Below, in pieces: positions 27,019-37,276 of a stretch of 64,000 bases of DNA (positions within the stretch are counted from its first letter, which is position 1; every line of letters starts with the position of its first letter). The translations under genes were made by a program, and so were the position numbers. Source of the DNA: Enterococcus phoeniculicola ATCC BAA-412 (GTDB lineage: Bacteria > Bacillota > Bacilli > Lactobacillales > Enterococcaceae); the NCBI RefSeq assembly GCF_000407505.1, contig NZ_ASWE01000006.1, forward strand, positions 16,793 to 80,792. The letters run 5' to 3'. A model generated the notes under the pieces. The model had not been told where the DNA came from and did no database searches. It saw nothing but the letters and a program-made list of their open reading frames with translations.

Positions 27019-29742
27019 ATGAATAGTAAAAAAATTGCCAAACAAACATTAACTTTTGAAGGAACTGCGTATACTTATTATGAAGTGAAAAAAGTGACTG
27101 ATTTTTTTGGAACCAATCTGAAAACTCTTCCTTATACGATTCGTATTTTATTAGAATCACTGATTCGACAAGAAGATGGAAGAGATATTACTGAACAGAC
27201 CATTCAGACACTTTCACAATGGGGAGACAAGAAGCTTGATGGAGAGATTCCCTTTAAACCTACACGTGTGGTATTACAGGATTTTACAGGAGTGCCAGCA
27301 ATTGTTGACTTGGCTGCAATGCGCGAGGCTATTGTGAAGCTTGGCGGAAAACCAGACCAAATTAACCCGGAAATTCCGGTGGATTTAGTTGTGGATCATT
27401 CCGTTCAAGTAGATTATTTTGGAAATCCTCAGGCGTTAGCTGCCAATGCAAAAGTAGAATTTGAACGAAACTATGAGCGATACGAATTTTTAAAATGGGC
27501 ACAAAATTCATTTGATAATTACCGGGTCGTTCCACCTGCAACAGGAATTATTCATCAAGTAAATATTGAATTCTTGTCAGATGTTGTTGTAACAAAACAA
27601 ACAGGAGAAGGAATTGAATTGTTTCCAGATAGTCTAGTCGGAACTGATTCTCATACAACAATGATTAACGGTATCGGTGTTCTTGGCTGGGGAGTGGGTG
27701 GAATTGAAGCAGAAGCGGGAATGCTTGGAGAGCCTTCCTATTTTCCAATTCCAGAAGTGATTGGTGTAAGACTAATTGGCGCAATGCAGTTAGGCGCTAC
27801 AGCGACAGATGTTGCTTTGAGCGTTACTCAGTTGCTGCGTGAAGAAAACGTTGTCGGCAAGTTTGTCGAGTTCTTTGGACCTGGATTAAATTCTTTGAGT
27901 CTTGCAGATCGTGCGACGATTGCCAATATGGCACCTGAATATGGAGCGACTTGTGGTTTTTTTCCCATTGATGAAGAAACCCTCAACTACATGAGCTTAA
28001 CGGGTAGAACAGCAAATCAAGTGTCCCTTACAAAGGCATATGCTAAAGCAAATGCACTTTTCTATGATGAAACCAATGAACCTACTTATACGAAAGTCAT
28101 TAATCTAGATTTAAGTGCTATTTCAACGAATTTATCTGGTCCTAAGCGTCCACAAGATTTAATTCCTTTGGAAGAGATGGCGGATCGATTTTCAGACTCA
28201 GTGACAGCTCCCGAAGGAAACAAAGGGTTTGGACTAGATAAAAAAGAGCTGTCAAAGCAAACGACAGTGATTATTGATAAAGAAAAATGGACACTTGCTA
28301 CAGGAGATCTGGCTATTGCAGCAATTACGAGTTGTACGAATACATCAAACCCTTATGTAATGCTTGCAGCAGGTCTTTTAGCAAAAAAAGCGGTGGAAAA
28401 AGGATTACGTGTTTCGCCCACAGTAAAAACATCATTAGCTCCGGGCTCTAAGGTTGTGACGGGCTACTTGGAAGAGTCAGGGTTAATGCCTTATTTAGAA
28501 GCGCTAGGATTCTCAGTTGTCGGGTACGGCTGTACAACCTGTATTGGGAACTCTGGTCCGCTAGTGTCTGAAATAGCCGAACAAATCCAAGAAACGAATC
28601 TGCTTGTTGCTTCTGTTTTAAGTGGCAATCGTAATTTTGAAGGTCGAATTCATCCATTAGTGAAGGCAAATTATCTTGCCTCTCCTCCACTAGTGGTAGC
28701 GTATGCACTTGCGGGAACTGTTACGAGAGATTTAACGGTAGAAGCGATTGGAACAACGAGAAAAGGTGTCTCCGTTTACTTATCAGATATTTGGCCTGAA
28801 AAGAAGGAAATACAGCAGTATGTGGAAACATATGTGACACCGAATTTGTTTCAAAAGTATTATTCTGAAGTCTTTCGTGCAAACGAAGATTGGAATGAAA
28901 TTCCTACAACCAAAGAAGCACTGTACAACTGGGATGCACAATCCACCTATATTGCCAATCCACCTTATTTTGAAGGAATGTCTCCAGAGCCAATAGAAAT
29001 TAAAACGTTACAGAGATTAACAACACTTGCCAAATTTGGCGACTCTGTGACGACAGATCACATTTCGCCTGCTGGTGCTATTGCGATACGTTCTGCTGCC
29101 GGTAAGTATTTGATTGAACAGGGAGTTTCACCAAAAGAGTTTAACTCCTTTGGCTCAAGAAGAGGAAACCATGAAGTGATGATGAGGGGAACCTTTGGAA
29201 ATATACGGATTCGAAATCAGTTAGCACCAAGCACTGAAGGTAGTTATACCACCTATTTCCCAACAGGAGAGGTTCTCTCAATTTACGAGGCTGCAATGAA
29301 CTATAAACAGCTTAGAAAAGAGCTCATTGTTTTAGCAGGAAAAGACTATGGGATGGGCTCTTCTCGTGATTGGGCGGCAAAAGGAACTAGTTTACTAGGG
29401 GTTAAAGCAGTAATAGCAGAAAGTTTTGAACGAATTCATCGATCCAATTTAGTGATGATGGGGGTGCTGCCACTTCAATATATGGAGGGAGAAACTGCGG
29501 AAACACTTGGGCTTGACGGGACAGAACTATTTACTATTCACTTAACACCGGAAACAGGGATTGGTGAGATTGTCAAAGTAACAGCAGAAAAATTGACTGG
29601 AGAACAAAACGAATTTCAAGTGAAGGTTCGTTTTGATGCACAAGCAGATATCCGCTACTATCGGCATCAAGGAATACTGCCCATGGTCATTCGCAAAAAG
29701 ACACAATCAGATGGAGGAGAACTAGATGAGCCAAATAAATAA
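27019..29742 (+). CDS. acnA: Aconitate hydratase
   Basis: This 907-residue AcnA-type enzyme interconverts citrate and isocitrate. The 4Fe-4S cysteines are visible in [11 protein letters not shown] and [12 protein letters not shown]. The swivel domain contains [19 protein letters not shown] sequence ([13 protein letters not shown]). ATG 27019 follows AAGGAG; the upstream TTG at 27001 precedes that site. It overlaps icd by 17 nt. Many enterococci lack a TCA cycle, so this gene is notable. Confidence 0.94.
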   Translation: MNSKKIAKQTLTFEGTAYTYYEVKKVTDFFGTNLKTLPYTIRILLESLIRQEDGRDITEQTIQTLSQWGDKKLDGEIPFKPTRVVLQDFTGVPAIVDLAAMREAIVKLGGKPDQINPEIPVDLVVDHSVQVDYFGNPQALAANAKVEFERNYERYEFLKWAQNSFDNYRVVPPATGIIHQVNIEFLSDVVVTKQTGEGIELFPDSLVGTDSHTTMINGIGVLGWGVGGIEAEAGMLGEPSYFPIPEVIGVRLIGAMQLGATATDVALSVTQLLREENVVGKFVEFFGPGLNSLSLADRATIANMAPEYGATCGFFPIDEETLNYMSLTGRTANQVSLTKAYAKANALFYDETNEPTYTKVINLDLSAISTNLSGPKRPQDLIPLEEMADRFSDSVTAPEGNKGFGLDKKELSKQTTVIIDKEKWTLATGDLAIAAITSCTNTSNPYVMLAAGLLAKKAVEKGLRVSPTVKTSLAPGSKVVTGYLEESGLMPYLEALGFSVVGYGCTTCIGNSGPLVSEIAEQIQETNLLVASVLSGNRNFEGRIHPLVKANYLASPPLVVAYALAGTVTRDLTVEAIGTTRKGVSVYLSDIWPEKKEIQQYVETYVTPNLFQKYYSEVFRANEDWNEIPTTKEALYNWDAQSTYIANPPYFEGMSPEPIEIKTLQRLTTLAKFGDSVTTDHISPAGAIAIRSAAGKYLIEQGVSPKEFNSFGSRRGNHEVMMRGTFGNIRIRNQLAPSTEGSYTTYFPTGEVLSIYEAAMNYKQLRKELIVLAGKDYGMGSSRDWAAKGTSLLGVKAVIAESFERIHRSNLVMMGVLPLQYMEGETAETLGLDGTELFTIHLTPETGIGEIVKVTAEKLTGEQNEFQVKVRFDAQADIRYYRHQGILPMVIRKKTQSDGGELDEPNK

Positions 29743-31000
29743 AATTACGATGACGCAAACCGGTATTCACACACCAAATCAGCCAGTTATTCCATATATT
29801 ATTGGCGATGGAATTGGTCCGGATATTTGGAAAGCTGCGGTGCGTGTGTTTGATGCGGCCGTTGAGGCATCTTACCAAGGAACAAGAAAAATTCAATGGT
29901 TAGAAGTTTTAGCAGGTGAAAAAGCATTTGAACAAACAGGGGAATGGCTCCCTAGAGAAACTGTTGAGACAATTGATGAGTACTTAATTGGGATTAAAGG
30001 TCCTTTGACAACCCCGATTGGCGGAGGGATGAGGTCATTAAATGTCGCTTTGCGTCAAGAATTAGATTTATATGTTTGTCTGAGACCTGTCCGCCACTTT
30101 GCAGGAGTTCCTTCACCAGTGAAGCATCCAGAACAAGTCGAGATGGTCATTTTCAGAGAAAATACTGAAGATATTTATGCAGGGATTGAATTTCCGGAAG
30201 GCTCGGTGGAAGCTAAAAAACTGATTTCTTTTTTACAAACGGAATTAGGTGTTACCAGCATTCGTTTTCCAAAAACTAGTGGAATAGGGGTTAAACCAGT
30301 TTCTAAAGAAGGATCAGAAAGATTGATTCGTTCAGCAATTGACTATGCAATTGAGCACAAGAGAAAGTCGGTTACGTTTGTTCATAAAGGAAATATTATG
30401 AAGTATACAGAAGGGGCTTTCAAAAATTGGGGTTACGAGCTTGCTGAACGTGAATATGCAGATGCTGTGTTTACCTGGAATCAATATGATGAGATTAAAG
30501 AAAACCAGGGAATTGAAGCAGCAAATCAAGCACAAAAGGATGCTGAATCTTCGGGAAAAGTTATTATTAAAGATTCAATTGCCGATATATTTTTGCAGCA
30601 AATCTTAACGCGTCCGGCAGAATTTGATGTGGTGGCGACAATGAATCTTAACGGAGATTATATTTCAGATGCACTTGCTGCACAGGTTGGAGGAATTGGT
30701 ATTGCTCCAGGAGCAAATATAAATTATCAAACAGGTCATGCCATTTTTGAAGCAACACATGGAACTGCGCCAAAATATGCCGGTTTAGATAAAGTGAATC
30801 CTTCTTCTGTAATCCTTTCGGGTACATTAATGCTTGAACATATAGGATGGAAAGAAGCAGCAGAAAAAATTGTGAAAGCATTGGAGCAGACGATTGAACA
30901 AAAAGAAGTGACCTATGACTTTGCTCGACTGATGGAGAATGCCACAGAAGTAAAGTGTTCAGAGTTTGCAGATCGCATCATACAAAAAATAGGAAAATAG
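29726..31000 (+). CDS. icd: Isocitrate dehydrogenase (probably NADP-dependent)
   Basis: This 424-residue homodimeric enzyme makes 2-oxoglutarate, CO2 and reduced cofactor from isocitrate. Substrate-site sequences include [20 protein letters not shown] and [15 protein letters not shown]. Later come [15 protein letters not shown] and [12 protein letters not shown]. It is translated from within the end of acnA. The pair would supply 2-oxoglutarate for glutamate. No citrate synthase gene is adjacent, unlike the citB-citZ-icd cluster of Streptococcus mutans. Confidence 0.93.
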   Translation: MSQINKITMTQTGIHTPNQPVIPYIIGDGIGPDIWKAAVRVFDAAVEASYQGTRKIQWLEVLAGEKAFEQTGEWLPRETVETIDEYLIGIKGPLTTPIGGGMRSLNVALRQELDLYVCLRPVRHFAGVPSPVKHPEQVEMVIFRENTEDIYAGIEFPEGSVEAKKLISFLQTELGVTSIRFPKTSGIGVKPVSKEGSERLIRSAIDYAIEHKRKSVTFVHKGNIMKYTEGAFKNWGYELAEREYADAVFTWNQYDEIKENQGIEAANQAQKDAESSGKVIIKDSIADIFLQQILTRPAEFDVVATMNLNGDYISDALAAQVGGIGIAPGANINYQTGHAIFEATHGTAPKYAGLDKVNPSSVILSGTLMLEHIGWKEAAEKIVKALEQTIEQKEVTYDFARLMENATEVKCSEFADRIIQKIGK

Positions 31001-31050
31001 ATAAAGAGTAGCAAAAAGAATTCGACAGAGGATAAAAATCAAATAGAAAA

Positions 31051-31098
31051 AAAGATGACAATTGTTAAATAATATACGCAGTTGTCGTCTTTAATTTT
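31051..31098 (+). terminator. Terminator after icd
   Basis: AAAGATGACAA (31051-31061) pairs with TTGTCGTCTTT (31082-31092), with one G-U pair, before a T-rich tail. Confidence 0.7.
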
Positions 31099-31208
31099 TC
31101 TATCCCCAATTTACTAAAAAAATACTTAAGAACTCTTACTTTTCTTTTGTTTGAGGAAAATTAGTGGTAGAATGATGGTTATCAGTTTAAATAATTCGAG
31201 GTGCTCTT

Positions 31209-32066
31209 GTGAAGAAATTCAACCCCAATAAAAATATAATTATCACATTAATCATCGTTATTGTAGTGGTAACAATTATCAGTATTACTGCTGCAAAACG
31301 GGCAAATGACGGAAAATCTAATCTTTTCCAAGCAATTATAAATGATTCAGTAGCGTTTGTTGACAAGGTCGTTTCTACACCAGGTCATTTTATCAAAAAT
31401 AGTGTAAGTTCCATTGATAATTTATTTAATACGTATAGTGAGAATGAACGTTTGAAAGAAAAACTAGACGATTATGATGCAGTTGCTCAAAAAAATAAGA
31501 ATAACGAAAAAGAAATTTCTGCGCTGAAAGAGGAACTGTCTTTGAACCAAACATTAACAAGCTATGAAAAAGTGACAGCAAATGTGGTTACTCGTTCGCC
31601 AGACAGCTGGCAGGATACATTGATTGTTGACAAAGGATCATCTGATGGCGTTGAAGTGAATATGGCGGTGATGTCAAACAACGGATTGATTGGTCGCGTT
31701 ATTGAAGTGAATCTTAGTTCTTCAAAAATTGAATTGCTGACTTCTGGAAATGAAAATTCAAATCATTTTCCAGTGAAGGTGAGCTCGAAAGAAGGCGATG
31801 CGTACGGTCTATTACGTACTTTTGATGAAAAGACGCAAACACTCATTGTGACACAGCTAACAGGAAACACAAAAATTAAAGAAGGCGATGTTGTGCAAAC
31901 ATCTGGTTTAGGTGGGAACTCTCCAGCAGATTTACAGATTGGAACGGTTGTCAAGGTTGAACCAGATAGCTTTGGCTTGGATCGACAAGTATTTGTTAAG
32001 CCATATGCTGAAATGTATGATATTTCCGTTGTAACAATTATCAAGCGTTTAGCAGGGGAAGGATAG
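31209..32066 (+). CDS. mreC: Rod shape-determining protein MreC
   Basis: This 285-residue elongasome protein has one N-terminal transmembrane helix (about 9-27) and a coiled coil (about 75-110). The beta-rich MreC core follows and includes VTRSPDSWQDTLIVDKGSSDGV-type sequence. It starts at GTG 31209 after GAGGTG. It scaffolds peripheral peptidoglycan synthesis. mreD follows 4 bp later; mreB is not here, as expected for ovococci. Confidence 0.93.
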   Translation: MKKFNPNKNIIITLIIVIVVVTIISITAAKRANDGKSNLFQAIINDSVAFVDKVVSTPGHFIKNSVSSIDNLFNTYSENERLKEKLDDYDAVAQKNKNNEKEISALKEELSLNQTLTSYEKVTANVVTRSPDSWQDTLIVDKGSSDGVEVNMAVMSNNGLIGRVIEVNLSSSKIELLTSGNENSNHFPVKVSSKEGDAYGLLRTFDEKTQTLIVTQLTGNTKIKEGDVVQTSGLGGNSPADLQIGTVVKVEPDSFGLDRQVFVKPYAEMYDISVVTIIKRLAGEG

Positions 32067-32070
32067 GACC

Positions 32071-32580
32071 ATGTTGCGAAAAGAATACGTTAAATATTAT
32101 GCGCCTATTGTTTTCTTTTTATTAATGCTGATTGATGGACAATTGACACGATCAGTAGGGATTTGGTCAAATGGTGGCTATTTGGCAAATGTACACCTTC
32201 TTCTTTTAGCAGTCTTATGCGGATGTATCGTATTACCTAAAAGATTTATGATTATTACAACCATCGTTATTGGGCTTCTTTATGACAGCTATTATATTGG
32301 TGTAATAGGAATTTCTGCGGTTGCCTTGCCAATTACTGTTTTATGCATGTATGGATTATCCAAAACGATCAATATGAATGTCTTTACTATCTTTTTTGGC
32401 TATATTATCTTTATTACCAGTTTTGAAATCATCTCATTAGCTATTCAGTTTGTTTTTAAATTGGCCATTATTGATGGAAGTGTATTTATTGCTCAGTACT
32501 TGGGACCAACTTTACTTTTAAATATGGGTGTTTTTGTATTGTTTATTGTCCCATTCAAGAAACTATTCGTCATTGAGTAG
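32071..32580 (+). CDS. mreD: Rod shape-determining protein MreD
   Basis: This 169-residue protein has five or six hydrophobic helices and the family size and topology. It is cotranscribed with mreC and is its membrane partner in the elongasome. In enterococci this pair commonly precedes the SagA-type hydrolase gene, as here. Confidence 0.9.
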   Translation: MLRKEYVKYYAPIVFFLLMLIDGQLTRSVGIWSNGGYLANVHLLLLAVLCGCIVLPKRFMIITTIVIGLLYDSYYIGVIGISAVALPITVLCMYGLSKTINMNVFTIFFGYIIFITSFEIISLAIQFVFKLAIIDGSVFIAQYLGPTLLLNMGVFVLFIVPFKKLFVIE

Positions 32581-32679
32581 TTTCTTTTTTTTCTCAACTA
32601 GCTGATAAATGTGAATATAGCAAGGATTTTTCAAGGGAAATTCTAATTGTCTAATTAAAAACACCAAATGAAATATTTT

Positions 32680-32696
32680 TGTAATGTTACTATTAT
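32680..32696. promoter_or_regulatory. Candidate WalR-type box upstream of the SagA-like gene
   Basis: TGTAAT-N5-TATTAT matches TGTWAH-N5-TGTWAH except at one base. It lies 22 bp upstream of an extended -10 (TGGTATTAT, 32715-32723). WalRK control of cell-wall hydrolases is well known in Firmicutes. The call rests on one degenerate site. Confidence 0.35.
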
Positions 32697-32801
32697 CTGT
32701 CTGAAATACTGCTATGGTATTATCTTATTGTCGTTAAGAAAGTCTTAAACAATTTTAGATTTTTATAAATAATAAAAGAAACCAGTCGGAGGAATGAAAC
32801 A

Positions 32802-34112
32802 TTGAAAAAGAGTTTATTATCAACAGTAATGATTTGTTCTTTAACACTTACTACATTAGCAAGCCCATTAGTGGCCACAGCAGATAATCTGGATGATCAA
32901 ATTGCTCAACAGAACCAAAAAATTTCAGAACTACAAGGTCAGCAAGCAGATGTACAAGCACAAATTAGTTCTTTACAAGCTGAAGTTGACACAATCAACG
33001 GAAAAGCTGAAGACTTATTAGCAAAACAAAAAGAACTATATACAAAATCTGATGAACTAAAAACAGAAATCAAGAACTTACAAGAACGAATTGAAAAACG
33101 TGAAGAAGCTATCACTGATCAAGCACGTGACGTACAAGTCAATGGTGGAAGTTCAAACTTCATCGATGCTGTTTTAAATGCTGATTCATTTACTGATGCA
33201 ATTGGACGTGTACAAGCGATGAACACAATCGTTCAAGCAAACAATGATTTAGTTGAACAACAAAAACAAGATAAAGCAGATGTTGAAGCAAAAGAAGCTG
33301 AAAATAAAAAACAATTAGAAGAAATTGCTGCAAACCAAGCAGAGTTGGAAAATCAAAAAGGTGTGCTTACTGAAAAACAAGCAGATCTAAATGTATTGAC
33401 AACTACTTTAGCTGCTGAACAAGCAACAGCAGAAGGTAAAAAATCTGATTTAAACAAACAAAAAGAGGCAGCAATTGCTGAACAAGCTCGTGTTCAAGCA
33501 GAAGCTAAAAAAGCTGAAGAAGTGAAAGCAGCGGCTGCAGCAGAAAAAGAAAAAGCAGAAGCTGAACAAGCAGTTACTCCTGTAACAGAAACACAAACTT
33601 CTGGCAATACACAAAATGTAGTAAATAATGATGAACCAGCTAAAGTACCAGAAACGCCAGCTGCGAATTCAAATACAACATCAAACACAACGCCGAATAC
33701 AACACCTGATACTACACCGGCCGAGGAAAAACCAGTAACGCCAACACCAGCGCCGTCTGGGAATGGTTCTTCAGTAGTTGCAGAAGCATATAAATATATT
33801 GGTACACCTTATGTATGGGGTGGAAAAGATCCAAGCGGATTTGACTGTTCAGGATTTACAAGCTATGTTTATAGACAAGCAACTGGACGTGAAATTGGCG
33901 GATGGACAGTTCCTCAAGAATCAGCAGGAGCGAAAATTGGAATCAATGAAGCTCAAGCAGGAGACTTATTGTTCTGGGGTTCACCAGGAGGAACACATCA
34001 CGTAGCGATTGCTCTAGGTGGCGGACAATATATTCATGCTCCGCAACCAGGTGAAAGTGTAAAAATTGGTTCTTATCAATGGTATGCACCAGACTTTGCA
34101 GTTCGTATGTAA
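32802..34112 (+). CDS. sagA: Secreted NlpC/P60 peptidoglycan hydrolase (SagA/P45-like)
   Basis: The protein is 436 residues. A signal peptide ends at ATA-DN (about residue 27). A long coiled coil (about 28-255) and a Thr/Pro/Asn-rich linker follow. The C-terminal NlpC/P60 domain (about 325-436) has Cys349 in DCSGF and His399/400 in THHVAI. In Enterococcus faecium SagA cleaves cross-linked muropeptides and aids septum separation. It starts at TTG 32802 after GGAGG, and a strong terminator follows. The gene at 34587 is a paralogue over the coiled-coil half. Confidence 0.92.
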   Translation: MKKSLLSTVMICSLTLTTLASPLVATADNLDDQIAQQNQKISELQGQQADVQAQISSLQAEVDTINGKAEDLLAKQKELYTKSDELKTEIKNLQERIEKREEAITDQARDVQVNGGSSNFIDAVLNADSFTDAIGRVQAMNTIVQANNDLVEQQKQDKADVEAKEAENKKQLEEIAANQAELENQKGVLTEKQADLNVLTTTLAAEQATAEGKKSDLNKQKEAAIAEQARVQAEAKKAEEVKAAAAAEKEKAEAEQAVTPVTETQTSGNTQNVVNNDEPAKVPETPAANSNTTSNTTPNTTPDTTPAEEKPVTPTPAPSGNGSSVVAEAYKYIGTPYVWGGKDPSGFDCSGFTSYVYRQATGREIGGWTVPQESAGAKIGINEAQAGDLLFWGSPGGTHHVAIALGGGQYIHAPQPGESVKIGSYQWYAPDFAVRM

Positions 34113-34126
34113 TTTAAGACAGACTC

Positions 34127-34159
34127 AATACCGATACGATTTCGTATCGGTATTTTTTT
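34127..34159 (+). terminator. Terminator after the SagA-like gene
   Basis: A perfect 12-bp stem (AATACCGATACG with its complement) has an ATTT loop and a T tract. Confidence 0.88.
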
Positions 34160-34284
34160 GTTCTATAAACTTTGGTATTAGGATAAGACGTTTGCTGATA
34201 CCTGTCTGGGGTGAAATAATAGTAAAAAAATCTTGTCAAACTGGATGAATGAAGTTGAATTCAAAACTTAAAAGAGAATCTGTT

Positions 34285-34386
34285 TATTCCAGTTCTGTTA
34301 GCTCCTGTACATCAGCGAAAATAAAACTTCCGATAATGGGCAGTTTCTTGGTTCTAGGAGCGAAACACTTCTATCAGACCTCTTGT
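34285..34386 (+). repeat. Dispersed repeat, degenerate copy lacking the second module (copy 6)
   Basis: CTGTACATCAGCGAAAATAA and ACTTCCGATAATGGGCAG (34305-34342) resemble the insert of the long copy at 244-286. GGAGCGAAACACTTCT near 34358 resembles its end. No module B hairpin follows. The rest of the 34160-34586 gap holds nothing I recognise besides the likely promoter region of the next gene. Confidence 0.5.
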
Positions 34387-34586
34387 AGAAAATAATTATA
34401 GGTGAGTGGATTGTTAAATAGAGTAATTCTATATTGTCATTTTCCTGTAACAAAACTTTGCATTATATTTCAGTTAGATTAAAAATGGACTTCCTTCATA
34501 CAAAATACCGAATCTTCACAAAAAACACACATTATTTGACTAAACTTAAACATGTTAATTCTATTACTACAAAAGTGAGGATAATC

Positions 34587-35912
34587 ATGATTAAATTAAA
34601 GAGAGTCGCGACGTTTAGCATTCTTTTAGCTATTCTTGGTGGACCACTTGCTGCAAGTGCAGATGAGCTGGACGATAAGATCAACGAACAAAATGCAAAG
34701 ATTGAGACAATCCAGAATAATCAAAATGCGGCGCAAGCGCAATTAACAGCAATTGAAGAAAATGTTGCTAAAATTGAAAGCGAAGTCTATGCCGTTCTTA
34801 AAGAGAAAAACGAAGAAGAACAAAAGCTTACAGATTTAAATAAAGAGATCGAAGATTTAAAAGTAGTCATCGATAAAAGAGACGAGCAAATTCAAAATCA
34901 AGCACGTGATGTACAAACAAATCAGGGTGCAAGTTCGATTATTGATATTGTTGTTGAATCAAAATCTGTAAATGAAGCTATTGAAAAAGCAATTGCGGTG
35001 AATACGCTGATTAAAGCAAACAACGATATTATGCAAGAGCAAACAAAAGATAAAGAAAAACTAGAAGTGCTGCAAAAAGAATCTGAAGAGCGCCTAGTTG
35101 TGATTACAGATAAAACGGCTGAATTAAAACAAAAACAAGAAGATTTAGTTACTGCAAAATTGGATCAAGAAGTCCAAATTAATGAACTTTCTGCTTCACT
35201 AGCTACTGAACAAGGTGAAAAGAAAAAATTTGAAACACAAAAAGCAGAAGCTGAGAAAAAACGTGAAGCGGAGTTAAAAGCATTAGCTGAACAAAAGGCA
35301 AAAGAAGAAGCGGCACGTAAGACTGCTGAAGAAGCGGCAGCTAAGGCTCAAGAAAAACAAGCGCAAGAAGCACAAAATACGCAAGAGCAAGTACAAGCTG
35401 AAGAGCAACAAACAACAGAAACAACCAATGATACAACTTCAGGAAATGGAAACACTACAGAAGATACAAATACTACCGTAGATCAAGGGACACCTGCACC
35501 ACCAGTATCAACAGGAGGCGGATGGCAGTCACCGTTGTCATCATTAGTCATTACAAGCCCATTTGGTAGTCGAGTAGATCCTACAGGTAATTCTGGTTCA
35601 TTCCATGACGGGGTTGACTTTGCTGGAGCATCAGGTACACCTGTTTATGCTTCTAAAGGTGGAACAGTTGTAGAAGCTGGTTTCCATTGGTCAGCAGGAA
35701 ACCATGTAATCATTCAACATGCTGATGGATACTACTCATATTACATGCACCTAAGCAGTTTCAATGTCGCTAATGGACAAGAAGTAAGTGCAGGAACAGT
35801 TGTAGGTGGAATGGGAACAACTGGAAACTCAACGGGTGTTCATCTACATTTCGGTGTTTCAACTGGTTTATGGTCAGGATTTGTTAATCCAGCACCTTTA
35901 CTAGGATTATAA
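34587..35912 (+). CDS. Secreted coiled-coil M23 peptidase (SalA/SagA-related N terminus)
   Basis: The protein is 441 residues from ATG 34587 (site GTGAGG). A signal peptide ends near SADEL. A coiled coil of about 230 residues is clearly paralogous to the neighbour at 32802: both have DD.I..QN.KI, QARDVQ.N.G.S and VNTLIKANND-like segments. The C terminus is an M23 domain with HDGVDFAG and HLHFGV zinc motifs. It should cleave peptidoglycan stems or cross-bridges. A long Ala/Glu/Lys and Thr/Asn linker joins the parts. An upstream frame extension to 34434 has no ribosome site and was rejected. Confidence 0.88.
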   Translation: MIKLKRVATFSILLAILGGPLAASADELDDKINEQNAKIETIQNNQNAAQAQLTAIEENVAKIESEVYAVLKEKNEEEQKLTDLNKEIEDLKVVIDKRDEQIQNQARDVQTNQGASSIIDIVVESKSVNEAIEKAIAVNTLIKANNDIMQEQTKDKEKLEVLQKESEERLVVITDKTAELKQKQEDLVTAKLDQEVQINELSASLATEQGEKKKFETQKAEAEKKREAELKALAEQKAKEEAARKTAEEAAAKAQEKQAQEAQNTQEQVQAEEQQTTETTNDTTSGNGNTTEDTNTTVDQGTPAPPVSTGGGWQSPLSSLVITSPFGSRVDPTGNSGSFHDGVDFAGASGTPVYASKGGTVVEAGFHWSAGNHVIIQHADGYYSYYMHLSSFNVANGQEVSAGTVVGGMGTTGNSTGVHLHFGVSTGLWSGFVNPAPLLGL

Positions 35913-35935
35913 TTAAAAAATAAGAAATAAGTGAT

Positions 35936-35978
35936 AACAGCGGCTGAATTTTGTATGAAATTCAGCTGTTGTTTTTTT
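35936..35978 (+). terminator. Terminator after the M23 peptidase gene
   Basis: CTGAATTT/AAATTCAG with outer AACAG/CTGTT is followed by seven T, ending exactly where an ISL3-like end begins. Confidence 0.75.
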
Positions 35979-36005
35979 GGCTCTTTGTCAATTAGGACTG
36001 ATGGG
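35979..36005 (+). mobile_element. Solo ISL3-family terminal inverted repeat
   Basis: GGCTCTTTGTCAAT is identical to the left end of the IS at 55148, and AGGACTGATG follows after one changed base. The sequence then diverges. No transposase frame and no matching right end were seen in the next kilobase. Confidence 0.65.
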
Positions 36006-36603
36006 CTGAGTTAAAGGGCGTCTTTTCAAGTGATGGGAGTGTAAAATGGCTGTATAAGTTATTCATCGACAATATAGACGATGAAGCTTTTGGACATAGG
36101 TTTTTCAATGTTTACATTTGTTTAAATAATCAAAAAATTAAGTAAGCTTTTTTTTACGGATTTTCTTTTTGAAATATAGAAAATAGTTCTGATATTTGTA
36201 TCCATTGTTAATTAATTGGGGAGAATCAATTGGGAAAGAAGGAGACTAAGTTTAGTCAGTTGGTATGAGATGCGTTTAAATCTACTATAGAGTATTCAAT
36301 CATGACTGATGTTCAGCTGATAGTTTTTCAACAGGGAGATTCTTTTATAGTATTAAAGCAAATAGACCAGAAGAGGGGAGGAGCAGAGCGTAGAAATTTT
36401 CTCTTCTAATGATAGAGATAAGAAGTCTGCTTCTTAATTTAACTGTTCAAAATTATCTTGATGGAATTGAAGCATAGGTGGTTTACCTATTGATGGATTT
36501 GTTGAGCTAATTATAAATAAGTAGGTTTATAATTGTAAGACCATAAAAATAGTTTACGAGGCTTTTTAAGGAGAAGAGAGGTCCAATTTGATGTAGCAAA
36601 CAA
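36006..36603. other. Gene-poor, probably degraded accessory stretch
   Basis: There is only a 35-codon open frame (36302-36409) with no known similarity. The stretch follows the solo IS end and precedes a lone leftward gene, so it may be remnant mobile DNA. Confidence 0.4.
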
Positions 36604-36912
36604 TCATATAAATTGTTCGGAATAATAGCTGATATTTTTACCAAGTGATTTTGCAAAATCTATTTCTTTTAGTGTACTTTCTCCGATATATCTATCTACA
36701 TCAATGATGAATAGTTCATCAGCTAGTTCAATTTTTCTGAAATGAGCTTTGCCAAAAAGCAATGCTTCTTCTTTTGTAATTTCTAAGTCGTCTCCAAAAA
36801 TTGGACGTAAGACTGTGAATCCTTTTCGAGCTAACTCTATCTCTACTTCTTTGAATTGTTTAGAAAACTTTCTTGAGCCGCATAGGGTTATGACCTTATT
36901 ATTGTTCATCAT
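36604..36912 (-). CDS. Small Rossmann-like protein, nucleoside 2-deoxyribosyltransferase/SLOG-like fold
   Basis: The protein is 102 residues. KVITLCGSRKF at the N terminus, then ELADELFIIDVDRYIGESTLKEIDFAKSLGK near the end, are the pattern of small NDT/DUF4406-like proteins. The GSxKF loop and the YIGESTxxEI helix probably bind a nucleotide or sugar. Such genes are common in phages and genomic islands. The ribosome site AGGAG is 14 nt from the first ATG, which is long. It stands alone in a degraded region. Function is not assignable. Confidence 0.6.
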   Translation of the reverse strand: MMNNNKVITLCGSRKFSKQFKEVEIELARKGFTVLRPIFGDDLEITKEEALLFGKAHFRKIELADELFIIDVDRYIGESTLKEIDFAKSLGKNISYYSEQFI

Positions 36913-37079
36913 GCTTTTACTGTGAACTCCTTTTTTTGTTTATCTATTTTCATACAATCAGTTTTTTACTTTCTATTACTAATGAACTTACTTGAGTAAT
37001 AAAGCACAAATAAATTATATTTTTGAGGGAGAATGCTGAAATTGACGAGCACGTCTATCTTTTGAAGATGAGACAAAAA

Positions 37080-37190
37080 GGTTGGGACAGAAGTGTTCAG
37101 CTACAAGAAATAAGAAAAAGTTCCTTCTCGTCCGAACCTTGATTAAGATTTTACGAGGAGGGGTATAACTTATTTAGTTCTGTTTCACCT
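37080..37190 (+). repeat. Dispersed structured repeat, copy 4
   Basis: GGTTGGGACAGAAG at 37080 pairs imperfectly with CTTCTCGTCCGAACC. GATTAAGATTTTACGAGG and a decayed second-module hairpin follow. The order of parts is the same as at 26701. Confidence 0.6.
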
Positions 37191-37210
37191 TTATCGCCTT
37201 CAATTATTGT

Positions 37211-37260
37211 AAAAAAACTCCCTATACTGGCTATCTATTTACGTGTCCAGTATAGGGGAG
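37211..37260 (-). terminator. Terminator of the leftward pepF gene
   Basis: CTCCCTATACTGG (37218-37230) pairs with CCAGTATAGGGGAG (37247-37260). On the minus strand a run of seven T follows. Confidence 0.85.
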
Positions 37261-37276
37261 AGAAAGTCTTTTTTGT

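Noticed and set aside
34434..34586. N-terminal extension of the M23 peptidase
   Set aside because: The ATG at 34587 has a ribosome site and begins a proper signal peptide; the extension has neither.
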